The notes under the pieces: generated by a model
The model's database searches: none
Told to the model about the DNA's origin: nothing
The model's input: only the letters and a program-made list of their open reading frames with translations
Shown here: positions 50,362-59,291 of the stretch, piece by piece
Position numbering within the stretch: position 1 is the first letter of the stretch
How the letters are laid out: the number at the start of each line of letters is the position of its first letter
Assembly (NCBI RefSeq): GCF_004135585.1
Contig: NZ_CP035501.1
Location: 3,109,501-3,173,500 of the forward strand
Source: Sphingosinicella sp. BN140058
Lineage (GTDB): Bacteria; Pseudomonadota; Alphaproteobacteria; Sphingomonadales; Sphingomonadaceae
Direction: 5' to 3'
DNA length: 64,000 bases
Program-made: the position numbers and the translations under genes

Positions 50362-51369
50362 ATGCTCGAAGACAGGCCTCGCTTTCCGCTGCTGGGCGGC
50401 CCGACACCGATCGCCCGGCTGGAGCGGCTCGAGAACGCGCTGGCCCCAGGCGGCACGTCGCCGGGCCTGTTCGTCAAGCGCGACGATCTGATGGGGGTCG
50501 GCGGCGGCGGCAACAAGCTGCGCAAGCTCGAGTTCCTGATCGGCGATGCGCAGGCGCAGGGTTGCGATACCTTCATCACCACCGGCGGGCGCCAGTCCAA
50601 CCATGCGCGGCTCACGGCCGCGGCCTGTGCACGGGCGGGGCTCGCCTGCGAACTGGTTCTGGCCGACATGGTGCCGCGCGACGACGAGAGCTATCGCCAT
50701 AACGGCAACGTCCTTCTGGATGGCCTGTTCGGGGCGCGACTGCATCACGTGCCGGGGGACAGCGATACGCTTGCCCTGGCCCATGCCCGCGCCGAGTCGC
50801 TGCAAGAGGCCGGCCGCAAGGCCTATGTGGTCGGCGCGGGTGGCTCGTCACCGATCGGCTGCCTCGGCTACGTCGCCTGTGCGTCCGAGATCCTGGCGCA
50901 GGAACAGGCGCTCGGGATCCGCTTCGCGCGAATCGTCGTGCCGAACGGCAGCGCCGGAACCCATGCCGGGCTGGCCGCAGGCCTCGCGGCCGCCGGTGAT
51001 GATCCTTCCCGCGTCCAGTCCTACACCGTGCTGGCGCCGCTGGCTCAGGCGCTCAGTGCCACGCGCGACCTCGCGCGTGCGACGCTTGCCGCGCTCGGGG
51101 CGGACCGGGCGATCGCGGACGAGGATATCGTCATCGACGGCAGTCAGCGCGGCGAAGGCTACGGCATCCCGACGGAGGCGATGCTCGAAGCGGTGCGCTT
51201 CCTCGCGCGGCACGAGGGCCTGCTGATCGATCCGGTCTACGGCGGCAAGGCGTTCGCGGGCGTGATCGCCGCCCTTCGTGCCGGCGAAGGCACCGCTCCC
51301 ACCCTCTTCATCATGACCGGCGGCACCCCGGGCCTGTTCGCCTATGAACCCGCCTTTCGAGCCACCTGA
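50362..51369 (+). CDS. PLP-dependent D-cysteine desulfhydrase / ACC deaminase family enzyme
   Basis: The 335-residue fold-type II PLP enzyme shows RDDLMGVGGGGNKLRKLEFL, with the PLP lysine in GGNKLRK and TTGGRQSNHARLTAAACAR after it. The phosphate-binding and tail motifs are PNGSAGTHAGLAAGL, then DPVYGGKAFAGVI and IMTGGTPGLFAYEPA. D-cysteine desulfhydrase is the most likely activity, breaking D-cysteine to pyruvate, sulfide and ammonia. ACC deaminase is the close alternative, and the active-site residues separating the two were not resolved by eye. I chose ATG 50362, with AGGGA upstream, over 50341. Confidence 0.85.
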   Translation: MLEDRPRFPLLGGPTPIARLERLENALAPGGTSPGLFVKRDDLMGVGGGGNKLRKLEFLIGDAQAQGCDTFITTGGRQSNHARLTAAACARAGLACELVLADMVPRDDESYRHNGNVLLDGLFGARLHHVPGDSDTLALAHARAESLQEAGRKAYVVGAGGSSPIGCLGYVACASEILAQEQALGIRFARIVVPNGSAGTHAGLAAGLAAAGDDPSRVQSYTVLAPLAQALSATRDLARATLAALGADRAIADEDIVIDGSQRGEGYGIPTEAMLEAVRFLARHEGLLIDPVYGGKAFAGVIAALRAGEGTAPTLFIMTGGTPGLFAYEPAFRAT

Positions 51370-51438
51370 AGCGGCAACAGCCCGGGCCAGATCATCTGAT
51401 GATGGGCAAGATGCGGCGTGGTGCGCCGGTGCCCAGGA

Positions 51439-52056
51439 TCAGAGCCGATCGCCATTCTCGTCGATCATCTCGAACCGGTAGGAGCAGCCGAACAGGGTCT
51501 TGCCGGGATGGCTGGTGACGTTGGAGATGGTGCGCGCGACGATCATGCGGCTGCCGAAACTCTGGCCTTCGGCGGCCGGCTCGACCTCGTCCGAGATGAT
51601 GCGCTCTCCGATGAACTTCCGAAACTTGATCGAGGCTTCGGCCTGAGCACGGTCGACCTTTCCGGTGGCGACCATCTCGTCAATAAAAGTGTCGAAGTTC
51701 AAGGCACTCTCGACTTTCTCGGGGCCGGCGACGGCGGCCGGATCCGGCACGTCGAGGATGGCGAGGATCGAATCGGAGGTGAACGCGATCCGGCGCGTGC
51801 TGTGCGATCCCGCGACGACCACCGGCTCCGGCAGTTCATATTCCGCCATGAAGCTGTTGGGCGACTTGATGGTCTTCCAGCCGCGGCTGCGAGCGATCCC
51901 GTCCTGCTCCAGGCCGAGAGCGAAACTGAGATATTGCGGCACGTCCAGCTTGCAGTTGATGGCATCCACCTCGCTGACCTGCGTGGCATCGAAATCCTCC
52001 ACAGCCTCGGTAGGCGCGGCGAGGAGCAAAGCGGCGGCGGCAAGCGGCATGATCAT
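51439..52056 (-). CDS. Exported protein of unknown function
   Basis: The 205-residue product has a short signal (MIMPLAAAALLLAAPTEA) and a soluble mature part. Features include INCKLDVPQYLSFALGLEQD, SHSTRRIAFTSDSILAILDV and a C-terminal GKTLFGCSYRFEMIDENGDR, with two cysteines that may pair. The ATG at 52056 follows GGGAG. I recognise no family. It converges with the desulfhydrase-like gene. Confidence 0.7.
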   Translation of the reverse strand: MIMPLAAAALLLAAPTEAVEDFDATQVSEVDAINCKLDVPQYLSFALGLEQDGIARSRGWKTIKSPNSFMAEYELPEPVVVAGSHSTRRIAFTSDSILAILDVPDPAAVAGPEKVESALNFDTFIDEMVATGKVDRAQAEASIKFRKFIGERIISDEVEPAAEGQSFGSRMIVARTISNVTSHPGKTLFGCSYRFEMIDENGDRL

Positions 52057-52155
52057 GCCGCTCCCATAACGGTCGGCACGGCGGTGGCAATGGTCGGGAG
52101 CCCAGCCAATCTGTCGTCGAGAAGCGCCAAGGCGCAGACCCGGCTGCCGGAGCGC

Positions 52156-52341
52156 CTAGCCGTGCCCATGCTCGAGAAAGCGCAGCGTGTCGGCGGCAAG
52201 GTTGCGGAAGCTGTGCTGTTCCTCAGCGCCTGCCTGCGCCCAGGCGCAGTCGGGGCCGTGGCGCTCCTCCCACAATTCGGCTGCGAGCTCTTCGATGAAG
52301 CCGTCGCGGTCGCTGATCATGCAGAAACGGCGACGGCTCAT
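52156..52341 (-). CDS. Small hypothetical protein
   Basis: The 61-residue acidic protein runs GFIEELAAELWEERHG, then CAWAQAGAEEQHSFRNLAAD. Composition and helical pattern look like a real protein, but no family was recognised. A GGAG lies nine bases before the ATG. It sits 80 bases downstream of the GNAT-nitrilase gene on the same strand, so it may be cotranscribed. Confidence 0.5.
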   Translation of the reverse strand: MSRRRFCMISDRDGFIEELAAELWEERHGPDCAWAQAGAEEQHSFRNLAADTLRFLEHGHG

Positions 52342-52421
52342 CGCTCAGGGCTCCGGCTGTGAAAACCCTCAATGAGCGTTCGGTGGCCTGGTTCCGGCAT
52401 TGCCGATGCCTCGGCGACGGG

Positions 52422-54029
52422 TCAGCCTCCGCCCGGCGCCTTCGACTTGGTCGGGCCGGTCGGCGCGGGTTCCGCATCGCCGCGCTGCCCCCGGTTCCAA
52501 TCGATCCGGTAAAGATCGAAGCGGCGGTCGGCCAGGTTGCGAACGGTGCCCTCGGCACGCGCCCAGGTGAGATCGGCGAGGTTGACGTCGGCGATGGTCA
52601 GCGTCTCGATATTCTCGCTCGCCTCCGCGGCGATCCCGTCCCGAGCGAACGGGAAATCGCACGGCGTCAGGATACAGGATTGCGCATATTGCACGTCCAT
52701 ATTGTCGACACCCGGCAGGTTGCCGACATTGCCGGACAGGACGACGAAACATTGGTTCTCGATCGCCCGCGCCTGTGCGCAATAGCGCACCCGCATATAG
52801 CCCTGGCGGTTGTCGGTGCAGAACGGAACGAAGATGATCCGTGCGCCTTCGTCGACCAGGCGTCGGGCCAGTTCCGGAAACTCGCTGTCGTAGCAGATCA
52901 GCACGCCGATCGGTCCGATGTCGGTCTGGATGACGTCGACCGAGCTGCCGCCCTTGATCTTCCACCAATAGGCCTCGTTCGGAGTTGGATGGATCTTCTC
53001 CTGGGCGTGGACGGAGCCGTCGCGCAGGCAGACATAAGCGACGTTCTGAACGCTGCCGTCCTCGATCCGGGTCGGGTGCGATCCGCCGACGATGTTGATG
53101 TTGTAGCGCAGCGCCATGCGCGACAATTCGGCGACGATCGGCGCCCGGTGCGCGGTCATCCGGTCGATCGCTTCCATCGGCGTCAGCGTCTCGGTCTCGA
53201 ACGAGAGCAGCGACATCGTGAACAATTCGGGGAAGACGACGAAGTCCGATCGATAATCGGCGGCGACGTCGACGAAATATTCGACGTTCTTCACGAACTC
53301 GGCGAAGTCCTTGACGGCGCGCGCCTGCAACTGGACGGTTGCGAGGCGAACGCTTTCGACGTCGCGGGGGACCCGGAAGGCAGGCGGCTCGTTCGGATCG
53401 ACATAAGGGTTGCGCCACACCATGTGCGCCGCAAAGCCGTCCGAAGCCTTGTCGAACGGCAGGTAATTGCGAAGCACGCCGATCGGCGTGAAGCCGTTCG
53501 CAAGCTGGAAACCGATCACCTGGTCGCGATATTGTCCTTCCCTGACGCCCTCCAAATAGGCTTCGGGGCCATCGACCTTCGCCTTGACGCGGGCATAGCC
53601 GGGCATTCGGCCGCCGAACACGATGCCGCGCAATTCCAGTCGTTCGGCAAGGGCCCGACGTGCATCGTAGAGGCGTTTGCCGATTCGCAGGCCGCGCTGG
53701 CGCTCGTCCACCGCCATTTCGATGCCGTAAAGCCAGTCGCCGGTCGGATCGTGACGGCTGCCGAAGCCGTTGCCGGTAATCGTCGACCAATCATGGGGAG
53801 AAAGGGCGATGTCCTCGTCGATCCGGGACGACGCGCAATAGCCGACGATCGCCTCCTCGAACACGGCGACGAACTGGCCCTCCGGGAAATTGTTGATCTG
53901 CCCCAGCACCTGCCCGGCATTGTAATTGCCCATCCCGGGATAGGCGCGGCCGATCAGCGCAAGGATGGCGGGAACGTCGCCCGGACGTGCGACTCGCACC
54001 TCGAGCGTGGCGGGACTCTTCTTCGGCAT
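52422..54029 (-). CDS. Fusion of GNAT acetyltransferase and carbon-nitrogen hydrolase (nitrilase superfamily)
   Basis: The 535-residue cytoplasmic protein has two domains. Residues about 8-215 form a GNAT domain (VRVARPGDVPAILALIGRAY, GIEMAVDERQRGLRIGKRLY as the acetyl-CoA loop). Residues about 225-500 form a nitrilase-like amidohydrolase with the Glu-Lys-Cys triad: Glu in VVFPELFTMSLL, Lys in AQEKIHPTPNEAYWW and Cys in GVLICYDSEFPELARR. All three residues are intact. Such fusions are annotated as bifunctional GNAT/carbon-nitrogen hydrolase proteins with unknown substrate. Domain fusion suggests acetylation or deacetylation and hydrolysis of one amide substrate. It is the longest gene in this region and stands with small conserved genes on the same strand. 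Confidence 0.9.
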   Translation of the reverse strand: MPKKSPATLEVRVARPGDVPAILALIGRAYPGMGNYNAGQVLGQINNFPEGQFVAVFEEAIVGYCASSRIDEDIALSPHDWSTITGNGFGSRHDPTGDWLYGIEMAVDERQRGLRIGKRLYDARRALAERLELRGIVFGGRMPGYARVKAKVDGPEAYLEGVREGQYRDQVIGFQLANGFTPIGVLRNYLPFDKASDGFAAHMVWRNPYVDPNEPPAFRVPRDVESVRLATVQLQARAVKDFAEFVKNVEYFVDVAADYRSDFVVFPELFTMSLLSFETETLTPMEAIDRMTAHRAPIVAELSRMALRYNINIVGGSHPTRIEDGSVQNVAYVCLRDGSVHAQEKIHPTPNEAYWWKIKGGSSVDVIQTDIGPIGVLICYDSEFPELARRLVDEGARIIFVPFCTDNRQGYMRVRYCAQARAIENQCFVVLSGNVGNLPGVDNMDVQYAQSCILTPCDFPFARDGIAAEASENIETLTIADVNLADLTWARAEGTVRNLADRRFDLYRIDWNRGQRGDAEPAPTGPTKSKAPGGG

Positions 54030-54159
54030 TGTCTCTTCCTGTCTACGCCTGCGTGCCGCTTATGCCGACGCCGGGCCCCGGCAGCGGCCTCGCAGAGGGA
54101 CAAGAGGTCGTGGAGCGCCTGGTCCGGCCGGCGGAACGCGGACGATTGCGCCCGGCGCG

Positions 54160-54369
54160 TTACTTCGAGGCGAATTGTCCCGCTTCGGCGCCGAAATGCA
54201 TCTTGGCATGCGCCCGCGCGGCCGCGGCCGTCGCGAACGTCTCCTGCTGCAACGTCGACGTGATCAGCGGGTAGTTCTGCGAGTTATAGCGGGTCTCGCG
54301 CACGGTTAGCCGGACATGGCCGTCCTCGTCCTTGCAGATCAGGAACGGGCGAAGGGGAATTCTGGACAT
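54160..54369 (-). CDS. Small conserved hypothetical protein
   Basis: The 69-residue product is MSRIPLRPFLICKDEDGHVR, then LTVRETRYNSQNYPLITSTL, ending AKMHFGAEAGQFASK. The first half looks like short beta strands and the second a helix. The ATG at 54369 has GGAGAGAC upstream. I recognise no family. It lies between the GNAT-nitrilase fusion and another small gene on the same strand. Confidence 0.65.
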   Translation of the reverse strand: MSRIPLRPFLICKDEDGHVRLTVRETRYNSQNYPLITSTLQQETFATAAAARAHAKMHFGAEAGQFASK

Positions 54370-54443
54370 GATGTCTCTCCGGAGCGAGGGTGGCGCAGAA
54401 TCGAACGTCCCGGCCGGATGAAGCTTAGGCGATCGCTGCCGCG

Positions 54444-54644
54444 TCAGGCCTTGGCGTCGGCGTCGGCGGCCTTTTCGGCAACCAGCTTCGCGCGCATCGC
54501 GTCGCCACGTTCGCTGCGGGCGGCCATCTCGGTCCAGCGCGCTTCGGATCTGAGCCAACGGTCCCGAACATTGTCGAGCGTCGCCGCGCCGGCACTGGTG
54601 CGCGCTTCCTCGGCTCGTTCCAGGTAGAATTCGTGCTGTGACAT
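54444..54644 (-). CDS. Small helical hypothetical protein
   Basis: The 66-residue product is highly charged and probably all helical (HEFYLERAEEARTSAGAA, VRDRWLRSEARWTEMAARSE). The ATG at 54644 follows GGAGAGCC. The alternating Arg/Glu/Ala pattern suggests a coiled coil. No family is recognised. It lies between the small gene at 54160 and the cold-shock gene, which has its own terminator, so it is transcribed separately. Confidence 0.6.
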   Translation of the reverse strand: MSQHEFYLERAEEARTSAGAATLDNVRDRWLRSEARWTEMAARSERGDAMRAKLVAEKAADADAKA

Positions 54645-54666
54645 CGATGGCTCTCCGGTTGGAAAT

Positions 54667-54695
54667 GAAAAAGGCGGGTGCATGCGCACCCGCCT
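54667..54695 (-). terminator. Intrinsic terminator of the cold-shock gene
   Basis: On the minus strand AGGCGGGTGC pairs perfectly with GCACCCGCCT around a four-base loop, followed by TTTTTCATTT. It lies 35 bases after the cold-shock protein stop. Confidence 0.92.
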
Positions 54696-54730
54696 CCCGT
54701 CTCGCCCCTGCAAGCGCAGGGGCCGAATGA

Positions 54731-54937
54731 TCAAGCAGCCTGCAGATCGACGGCGCTGGTCTTGCCGCGACGATCGGTCTCGAGCTCGTACGACAGGCGC
54801 TGCTCCTTCTCGAGCGTGTGCATGCCGGCAGCCTGGACTGCGCTGATGTGGACGAACGCGTCGGCACCGCCGGCTTCGTTCGCGATGAAGCCGTAGCCCT
54901 TGGTCTCGTCGAAAAATTTCACGTTGCCGATCGGCAT
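54731..54937 (-). CDS. Cold-shock domain protein
   Basis: The 68-residue OB-fold RNA chaperone has the RNP1-like KGYGFIANEAGG and the RNP2-like DAFVHISAVQAAGM. It begins GNVKFFDETKGYGFI and ends GKTSAVDL, as in CspA-family proteins. The ATG at 54937 has a GAAGGAA site; MKELDM lies just upstream in frame. The 5' region of such genes often has a structured leader; the roughly 100 bases upstream were not analysed further. Confidence 0.93.
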   Translation of the reverse strand: MPIGNVKFFDETKGYGFIANEAGGADAFVHISAVQAAGMHTLEKEQRLSYELETDRRGKTSAVDLQAA

Positions 54938-55167
54938 ATCTAATTCCTTCATGATGCAGGAACCGGGATGGTCCCCACGTGCCTTGGAAGCGAGAGAAGG
55001 AAGAAGGAGCCGCAAAGCGCCGAAGACCGTCTATTTGCGACTGTAGCATTCCCTATATGGACCTTGAGCGCCGGATTGTAAGCCCCTTTCGCGACATCCG
55101 CTTTCTTCGGGCGCTTGCAAGCGTCTCGGCAGCAAGGCCGTCGACGATGGGGGATATCAGCGATCGG

Positions 55168-55579
55168 TCAGGGGCGCTCGCGAGCCGGGAGCGCAGCGAC
55201 TTGTTCGGAGGTGAGCCCCGTGATCGAGCGCACCTGGCAACGCTGGCGCCCCGTCGGGCCGCGCGTGACGATCGAGCCTCCAAGGCCGGAGCCGACGCAG
55301 ATCATCGAGCTGCCACGTGACACCAGGGCCATGCGATTGGTCCAGTTGAGGTCCGAACAAAGCCCCATCGTCTCGATACGATAGACATCCCGGCCGGCGC
55401 GAACGTGGACAATGTTCGAGTTGACCGCCGTGAAATCGCGCCTCGCGTGGGGAGAAGCAGCGTCTGGGCTGGCGCGATGCCGACGCGTCGCCCGGGCCCG
55501 GATCGCTTCCCGCACAACCCGCCAGCGCCAGAAGCGCGATCGTCGCTGCAGCGCATGGCCAGGATCGTGGCATCGTCAT
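55168..55579 (-). pseudogene. Frameshifted DUF6491-like lipoprotein gene
   Basis: The first frame from ATG 55573 (or 55579) encodes a lipoprotein signal (CAAATIALLALAGCAGSDPG) and continues to CFSPREAR. The next part of the family pattern, DFTAVNSNIVHVRAGRDVYR, then IETMGLCSDLNWTNRMALV and RQRCQVRSITGLTSEQVAAL, is in another frame ending at 55168. Together they form one DUF6491-like protein (typical length about 130). The shift falls near 55436-55446, in GAGGCGCGATTT; a missing CG pair in a GCGCG run would explain it. The defect may be real or a sequencing error. Confidence 0.7.
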
Positions 55580-55813
55580 CTCCCTTCGGCGCTCGGCATG
55601 ATGGTCCTCGCCTCGGCGCGGAGGCCGGACGATCTGGCCCATCGATGTGGTGAGGATTGAGAGCCTCCACCTGCCGCGTCGCCACCAACCCTCACCGCCG
55701 GCAAGTTTAGGAAATCGGCCATTTGCCGCCATCGGGAAGAACCCCGAAGCGCGGATTGCCCGACCATTGCAGCCTGTGGAATTTGCCCGTGCCGCCCGGT
55801 CGCGGATCGAAAT

Positions 55814-56344
55814 TCACGGCTGCGGGTAGATCAGGCCCTGATCGGTCATCGCAGCGCCTGCGGAGAGGCGCGCGGGCTCGGCACGGAGACCGCCCATCAG
55901 GTGGAACACGGTCTGGCCGCCGGCAATCAAATGGTCGGCAACTATCCGTCGATGACATCGCCACCACACGGCCTCGGAGCACATGATCGCGGTACGCCGA
56001 ACGCGGCCGAGCGTCACCAGCTCCGCAAGGCCCGCCGTGAATTCGGGCGACAATGCGTAGTCGGCGTAATTGTGGAAGCTGCGATTGTCCCACCAGCCGT
56101 TGGTTTCGGGCGGCACCTCATGCACCCGCTTCCGCAACCCTCCGAGCGCGGCGATACGGTGATGGTCGATCTGGAATTCGGCGAGCGCGAGGGGGAGCGC
56201 GTCGGCGTTATACTGTGGGTTGGTACGGGAGCGCGGTACGGTGCGAATGTCGATCACCACCTCGACGGCGCCGACGCGCAGCAGCGCGATGAACTCAGGA
56301 ATGGAGCGGGTCGAATGGCCGATCGTGTAGAAGGGCAGGGGCAT
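55814..56344 (-). CDS. DUF488 family protein
   Basis: The 176-residue protein starts PFYTIGHSTRSIPEFIALLR and contains VVIDIRTVPRSRTNPQYN, AALGGLRKRVHEVPP, FHNYADYALSPEF and the cysteine motif AIMCSEAVWWRCHRRIVADH. These are the defining DUF488 features (TIGHSxR, DxRxxP, CxExxxxxCHR). The pattern suggests a DNA- or nucleotide-related role, but none is proven. It lies beside an MprF-like gene on the same strand; the genes are probably unrelated. Confidence 0.88.
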   Translation of the reverse strand: MPLPFYTIGHSTRSIPEFIALLRVGAVEVVIDIRTVPRSRTNPQYNADALPLALAEFQIDHHRIAALGGLRKRVHEVPPETNGWWDNRSFHNYADYALSPEFTAGLAELVTLGRVRRTAIMCSEAVWWRCHRRIVADHLIAGGQTVFHLMGGLRAEPARLSAGAAMTDQGLIYPQP

Positions 56345-56416
56345 GGTGCGCCGACGATACGCTTGGTGCGACCAGATTGTTTCTGCCTGCTTGCCCTGGT
56401 CGCCCTTCTGACGCGA

Positions 56417-59101
56417 TCAGCGCGCGCCCAGCAGCCGCCATGCTGGGGCGGCAGTGCGCATTTCAGCTCCGCCCGGCTGCAGGAGACGAACGCTGCGGGC
56501 GTCGCGTCGCGGCGGTGCCGAGACCAGCATGGTCACGTCGACGAGCGCTTGCGCCATGCCGATTCCGCGCGGGGCAATGAAATAGCGGTCGCTCCATTCG
56601 GGAAGAAACTTCTCCTTGTAGCGGCGTAGTCCGGCATAGCCGTAAAGGCCCTCACCATGCCGGAAGAGGGCGCTTGCAAGCCGTGCCCAGCGCGGCGCCA
56701 GCCGACGGTTCTCGATACCGGACAGCGGTGCGGTCCCGAGCGAAAGCGTGGCGCAGCCCTGCTCGCGCGCCCATTGCATCAATCTGGTGAATAGAAAATC
56801 CATCGTGCCGTGGGGCATGTCGGTGCGCGATCGCATCAGGTCGAACGACGCTTCGGCTCCGTTCGGCAGGATCCAGAGATTGGCGAAGGCGAGGACCCGC
56901 CCGTCGCGTTCGACCAGTGCGGCCTTGCCACCCGTGAGATAATCGTGGTCGAAGCGGCCGAGGCTGAACTGCTTCTCGCGCTGTCGCTTGACGGTGAGCC
57001 ATTCGTCCGACACCGATCGAAGTTCCGGAAGCAGCGCACGCAGAGCGGCGCCCTCGACGATTCGGAAGCGCAGGCCTTCGCGTTCCGCACGGTTCACCGC
57101 ACCGCGCAACTTGGCGCGCGCCTTTCCGTCCAAAGTGAAGTCGGCCAGCGGCACGCACGCGGCTTCGCCGAGCTTCATGATGCCGAGCCCGAGCGCGATT
57201 GCGTGCGGCAGCATCTCCGGGCCACACCGGTAGAAGACGGTGCGGGCGCCATGCCGGTCCGCGAGTTCGCGGAACTTCCACACCAACTCCTTCCAGCGCT
57301 CCGGAGGGCCGACCGGCGCGCCCATCGCGATGAAGCTGCGCCCATGAACGCGGTACATCAGGAAGGCGTCGCCGGCATCGCTGACGATGAAGCTTTTGTC
57401 GCCGGTGCGCGCCAGATGCGCTTCGCTCGATGCCGTCCCGGCAAGCGCCCGTTGCCAGACGTGCTCAGGCAGCACCTGCGCCTGGGCCGGCGGTATCGGG
57501 CGGACGAGACGGCGGATCGCCAGCAGCAACGCGACCAATCCGGCACCCAGCGACGCACGCAGGAAGCGAGGCGCATCGGCCGAAGGCTGAACCTGCCACC
57601 ACAGCGCCTCATCGTAAGCGACGTCCTTATAGCTGAAGAAGCCCAGGAACAGGCTGGCGGCGATCACGCCGGCGATGGCAATCGCCCAGCCCGCGCCGAA
57701 GCGCTCCCCGCTAAAGGCGGTGCGCCGGTAAAAAGCCGGCCGGGTCCAGGCGAGCAGCACCAGCACCAGTCCCAGCGCTCCGGCCTCGGCAAGGTCTAAA
57801 GCGCGCAGCAGCGCGAGAATGACGCCGGCGCCGAGCAGCACCATGCTCGCGATCCAGGCGAAGTCGGCGCGGCGATAGAGGCCATAGGCCATGAACAGCA
57901 GCAAGGTGCCCACGATGCTGCTGGTAAAATGCGACAGATCGAGGAGGACCGAGGGGAGCAGGCCTGTCATCGCTGCCACGCGATCGGGAAAGAGCGGCAT
58001 CGCCCCGGTCACGATCAGGAGCGCGCCGGCGCCGAACACCGCCGCCGCCATCGTTAGCGGTGCCAGCGAGCGGGCGATGCTGCCGCCGAGACGCACCGCG
58101 GGCAGTGCCTTGCCGTGCAGCCGTTCCGCCTCGCGGGCGGCGAGATAAACCAGCGCCAGTCCGAACGGCAGCACGAAGTAGACGAGGCGATACCCGAGCA
58201 AGGCCGCGGCAAGCTCGGCCTTCGGCTGATCCGGAAGCAGGAGGAACAGCATCGCCTCGAACACACCGAGACCGCCCGGCGCATGGGTGAGAACGGCGAT
58301 GGCCAGCGCCAACGCGAAGGCGCCGAGAAGTAGCGGGAAATCGGCGAGCGTTAGCGACGGCACCAGCACGTAAATGACACCGGCCGAGAAGATCAGATCG
58401 AGCGCTGCGGCGAGCAATTGGGCGAGCGTCAGCCCCGGGCCTGGCAGGGGCAGGCGCATCGCGCCGAGCACGAGGCTGCGTGGCGCACGCGCCGTCCAGA
58501 GCAGATAGACGGCGAGGCCGCCGATCAGGAGCAGAGGGGCGCCCCACCGCAACGCTGCCGGAAGCGCCGTTCCGGCGATCGGAAGCTCCGCGGGCGGCAG
58601 CGGCAGCGCGAGCGCTATCACGGCAATGAGCCCGACCCAGAAACTCAGCCCGGCCAAGGTCACCACGCGCAGCACGTCGGTCTCGCGCAGCCCGGCGCGC
58701 GCATAGAAATTCAGGCGCACGGCGCCTCCGGTCAGCAGCGGCAGCCCGAGCATGTTCGAGATCGCATAACTGGTGACGGCAGCGCGGGCGGCGGTGACGA
58801 ACGGCAGTTGAAGAGAAAGGGTGCGGAGCGCGGCGAGGTCGAACACGATCAGGCAGGCGAAGCTGAGCGCGGTCAGCGCCAAAGCGGCCAGCCAGCGCGG
58901 GAGCGCAATCGTGGCGAACGTCGCCTGGATGTCGCCGAGACTGATCTCGCGCAAGCTCGCGCTCAATCCGGAAAAGGCTAGCAGAAGCACTGCGATCCCC
59001 GCCAGCCCGACCACCAACTCACGATGTGTCCCGCACCAGTGACGTGCCGCGCCGATGCCGCCGCGACTTCCGACGGGCGAATGAGATTGTTCGAGGTGCA
59101 T
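56417..59101 (-). CDS. MprF-like bifunctional lysylphosphatidylglycerol flippase/synthase
   Basis: The 894-residue inner-membrane protein has two parts. The N-terminal flippase carries about 14 helices, including MLGLPLLTGGAVRLNFYARA and LTHAPGGLGVFEAMLFLLLP. The C-terminal cytoplasmic DUF2156/GNAT-like domain (about residues 560-870) shows VSDAGDAFLMYRVHGRSFIA and MGAPVGPPERWKELVWKFRE. WTVKRQREKQFSLGRFD-like text (SDEWLTVKRQREKQFSLGRF) and AFANLWILPNGAEASFDLMR follow. In other bacteria the enzyme adds lysine (or alanine) from aminoacyl-tRNA to phosphatidylglycerol and exposes it outside, giving resistance to cationic peptides. Here that is inference. I chose ATG 59101; longer starts (59194, 59218) add a polar tail. 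Confidence 0.9.
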   Translation of the reverse strand: MHLEQSHSPVGSRGGIGAARHWCGTHRELVVGLAGIAVLLLAFSGLSASLREISLGDIQATFATIALPRWLAALALTALSFACLIVFDLAALRTLSLQLPFVTAARAAVTSYAISNMLGLPLLTGGAVRLNFYARAGLRETDVLRVVTLAGLSFWVGLIAVIALALPLPPAELPIAGTALPAALRWGAPLLLIGGLAVYLLWTARAPRSLVLGAMRLPLPGPGLTLAQLLAAALDLIFSAGVIYVLVPSLTLADFPLLLGAFALALAIAVLTHAPGGLGVFEAMLFLLLPDQPKAELAAALLGYRLVYFVLPFGLALVYLAAREAERLHGKALPAVRLGGSIARSLAPLTMAAAVFGAGALLIVTGAMPLFPDRVAAMTGLLPSVLLDLSHFTSSIVGTLLLFMAYGLYRRADFAWIASMVLLGAGVILALLRALDLAEAGALGLVLVLLAWTRPAFYRRTAFSGERFGAGWAIAIAGVIAASLFLGFFSYKDVAYDEALWWQVQPSADAPRFLRASLGAGLVALLLAIRRLVRPIPPAQAQVLPEHVWQRALAGTASSEAHLARTGDKSFIVSDAGDAFLMYRVHGRSFIAMGAPVGPPERWKELVWKFRELADRHGARTVFYRCGPEMLPHAIALGLGIMKLGEAACVPLADFTLDGKARAKLRGAVNRAEREGLRFRIVEGAALRALLPELRSVSDEWLTVKRQREKQFSLGRFDHDYLTGGKAALVERDGRVLAFANLWILPNGAEASFDLMRSRTDMPHGTMDFLFTRLMQWAREQGCATLSLGTAPLSGIENRRLAPRWARLASALFRHGEGLYGYAGLRRYKEKFLPEWSDRYFIAPRGIGMAQALVDVTMLVSAPPRRDARSVRLLQPGGAEMRTAAPAWRLLGAR

Positions 59102-59291
59102 GAAGTCCCTGGCAAGGTCTGAACGTTCGATTTCCTTATAGGCCCGGTCCTCGGCAGCCGCGTTGATCCTCGCCCCCGCATTACTACGGATCATTGGTCC
59201 CGAGCGATTGTGACACATCTGTCTTGCCGCAGTCGCAAATCGACAACGGTGCCGTCATCGCTGCGCATCGCGGTGTGCTTATTCTACGGCC

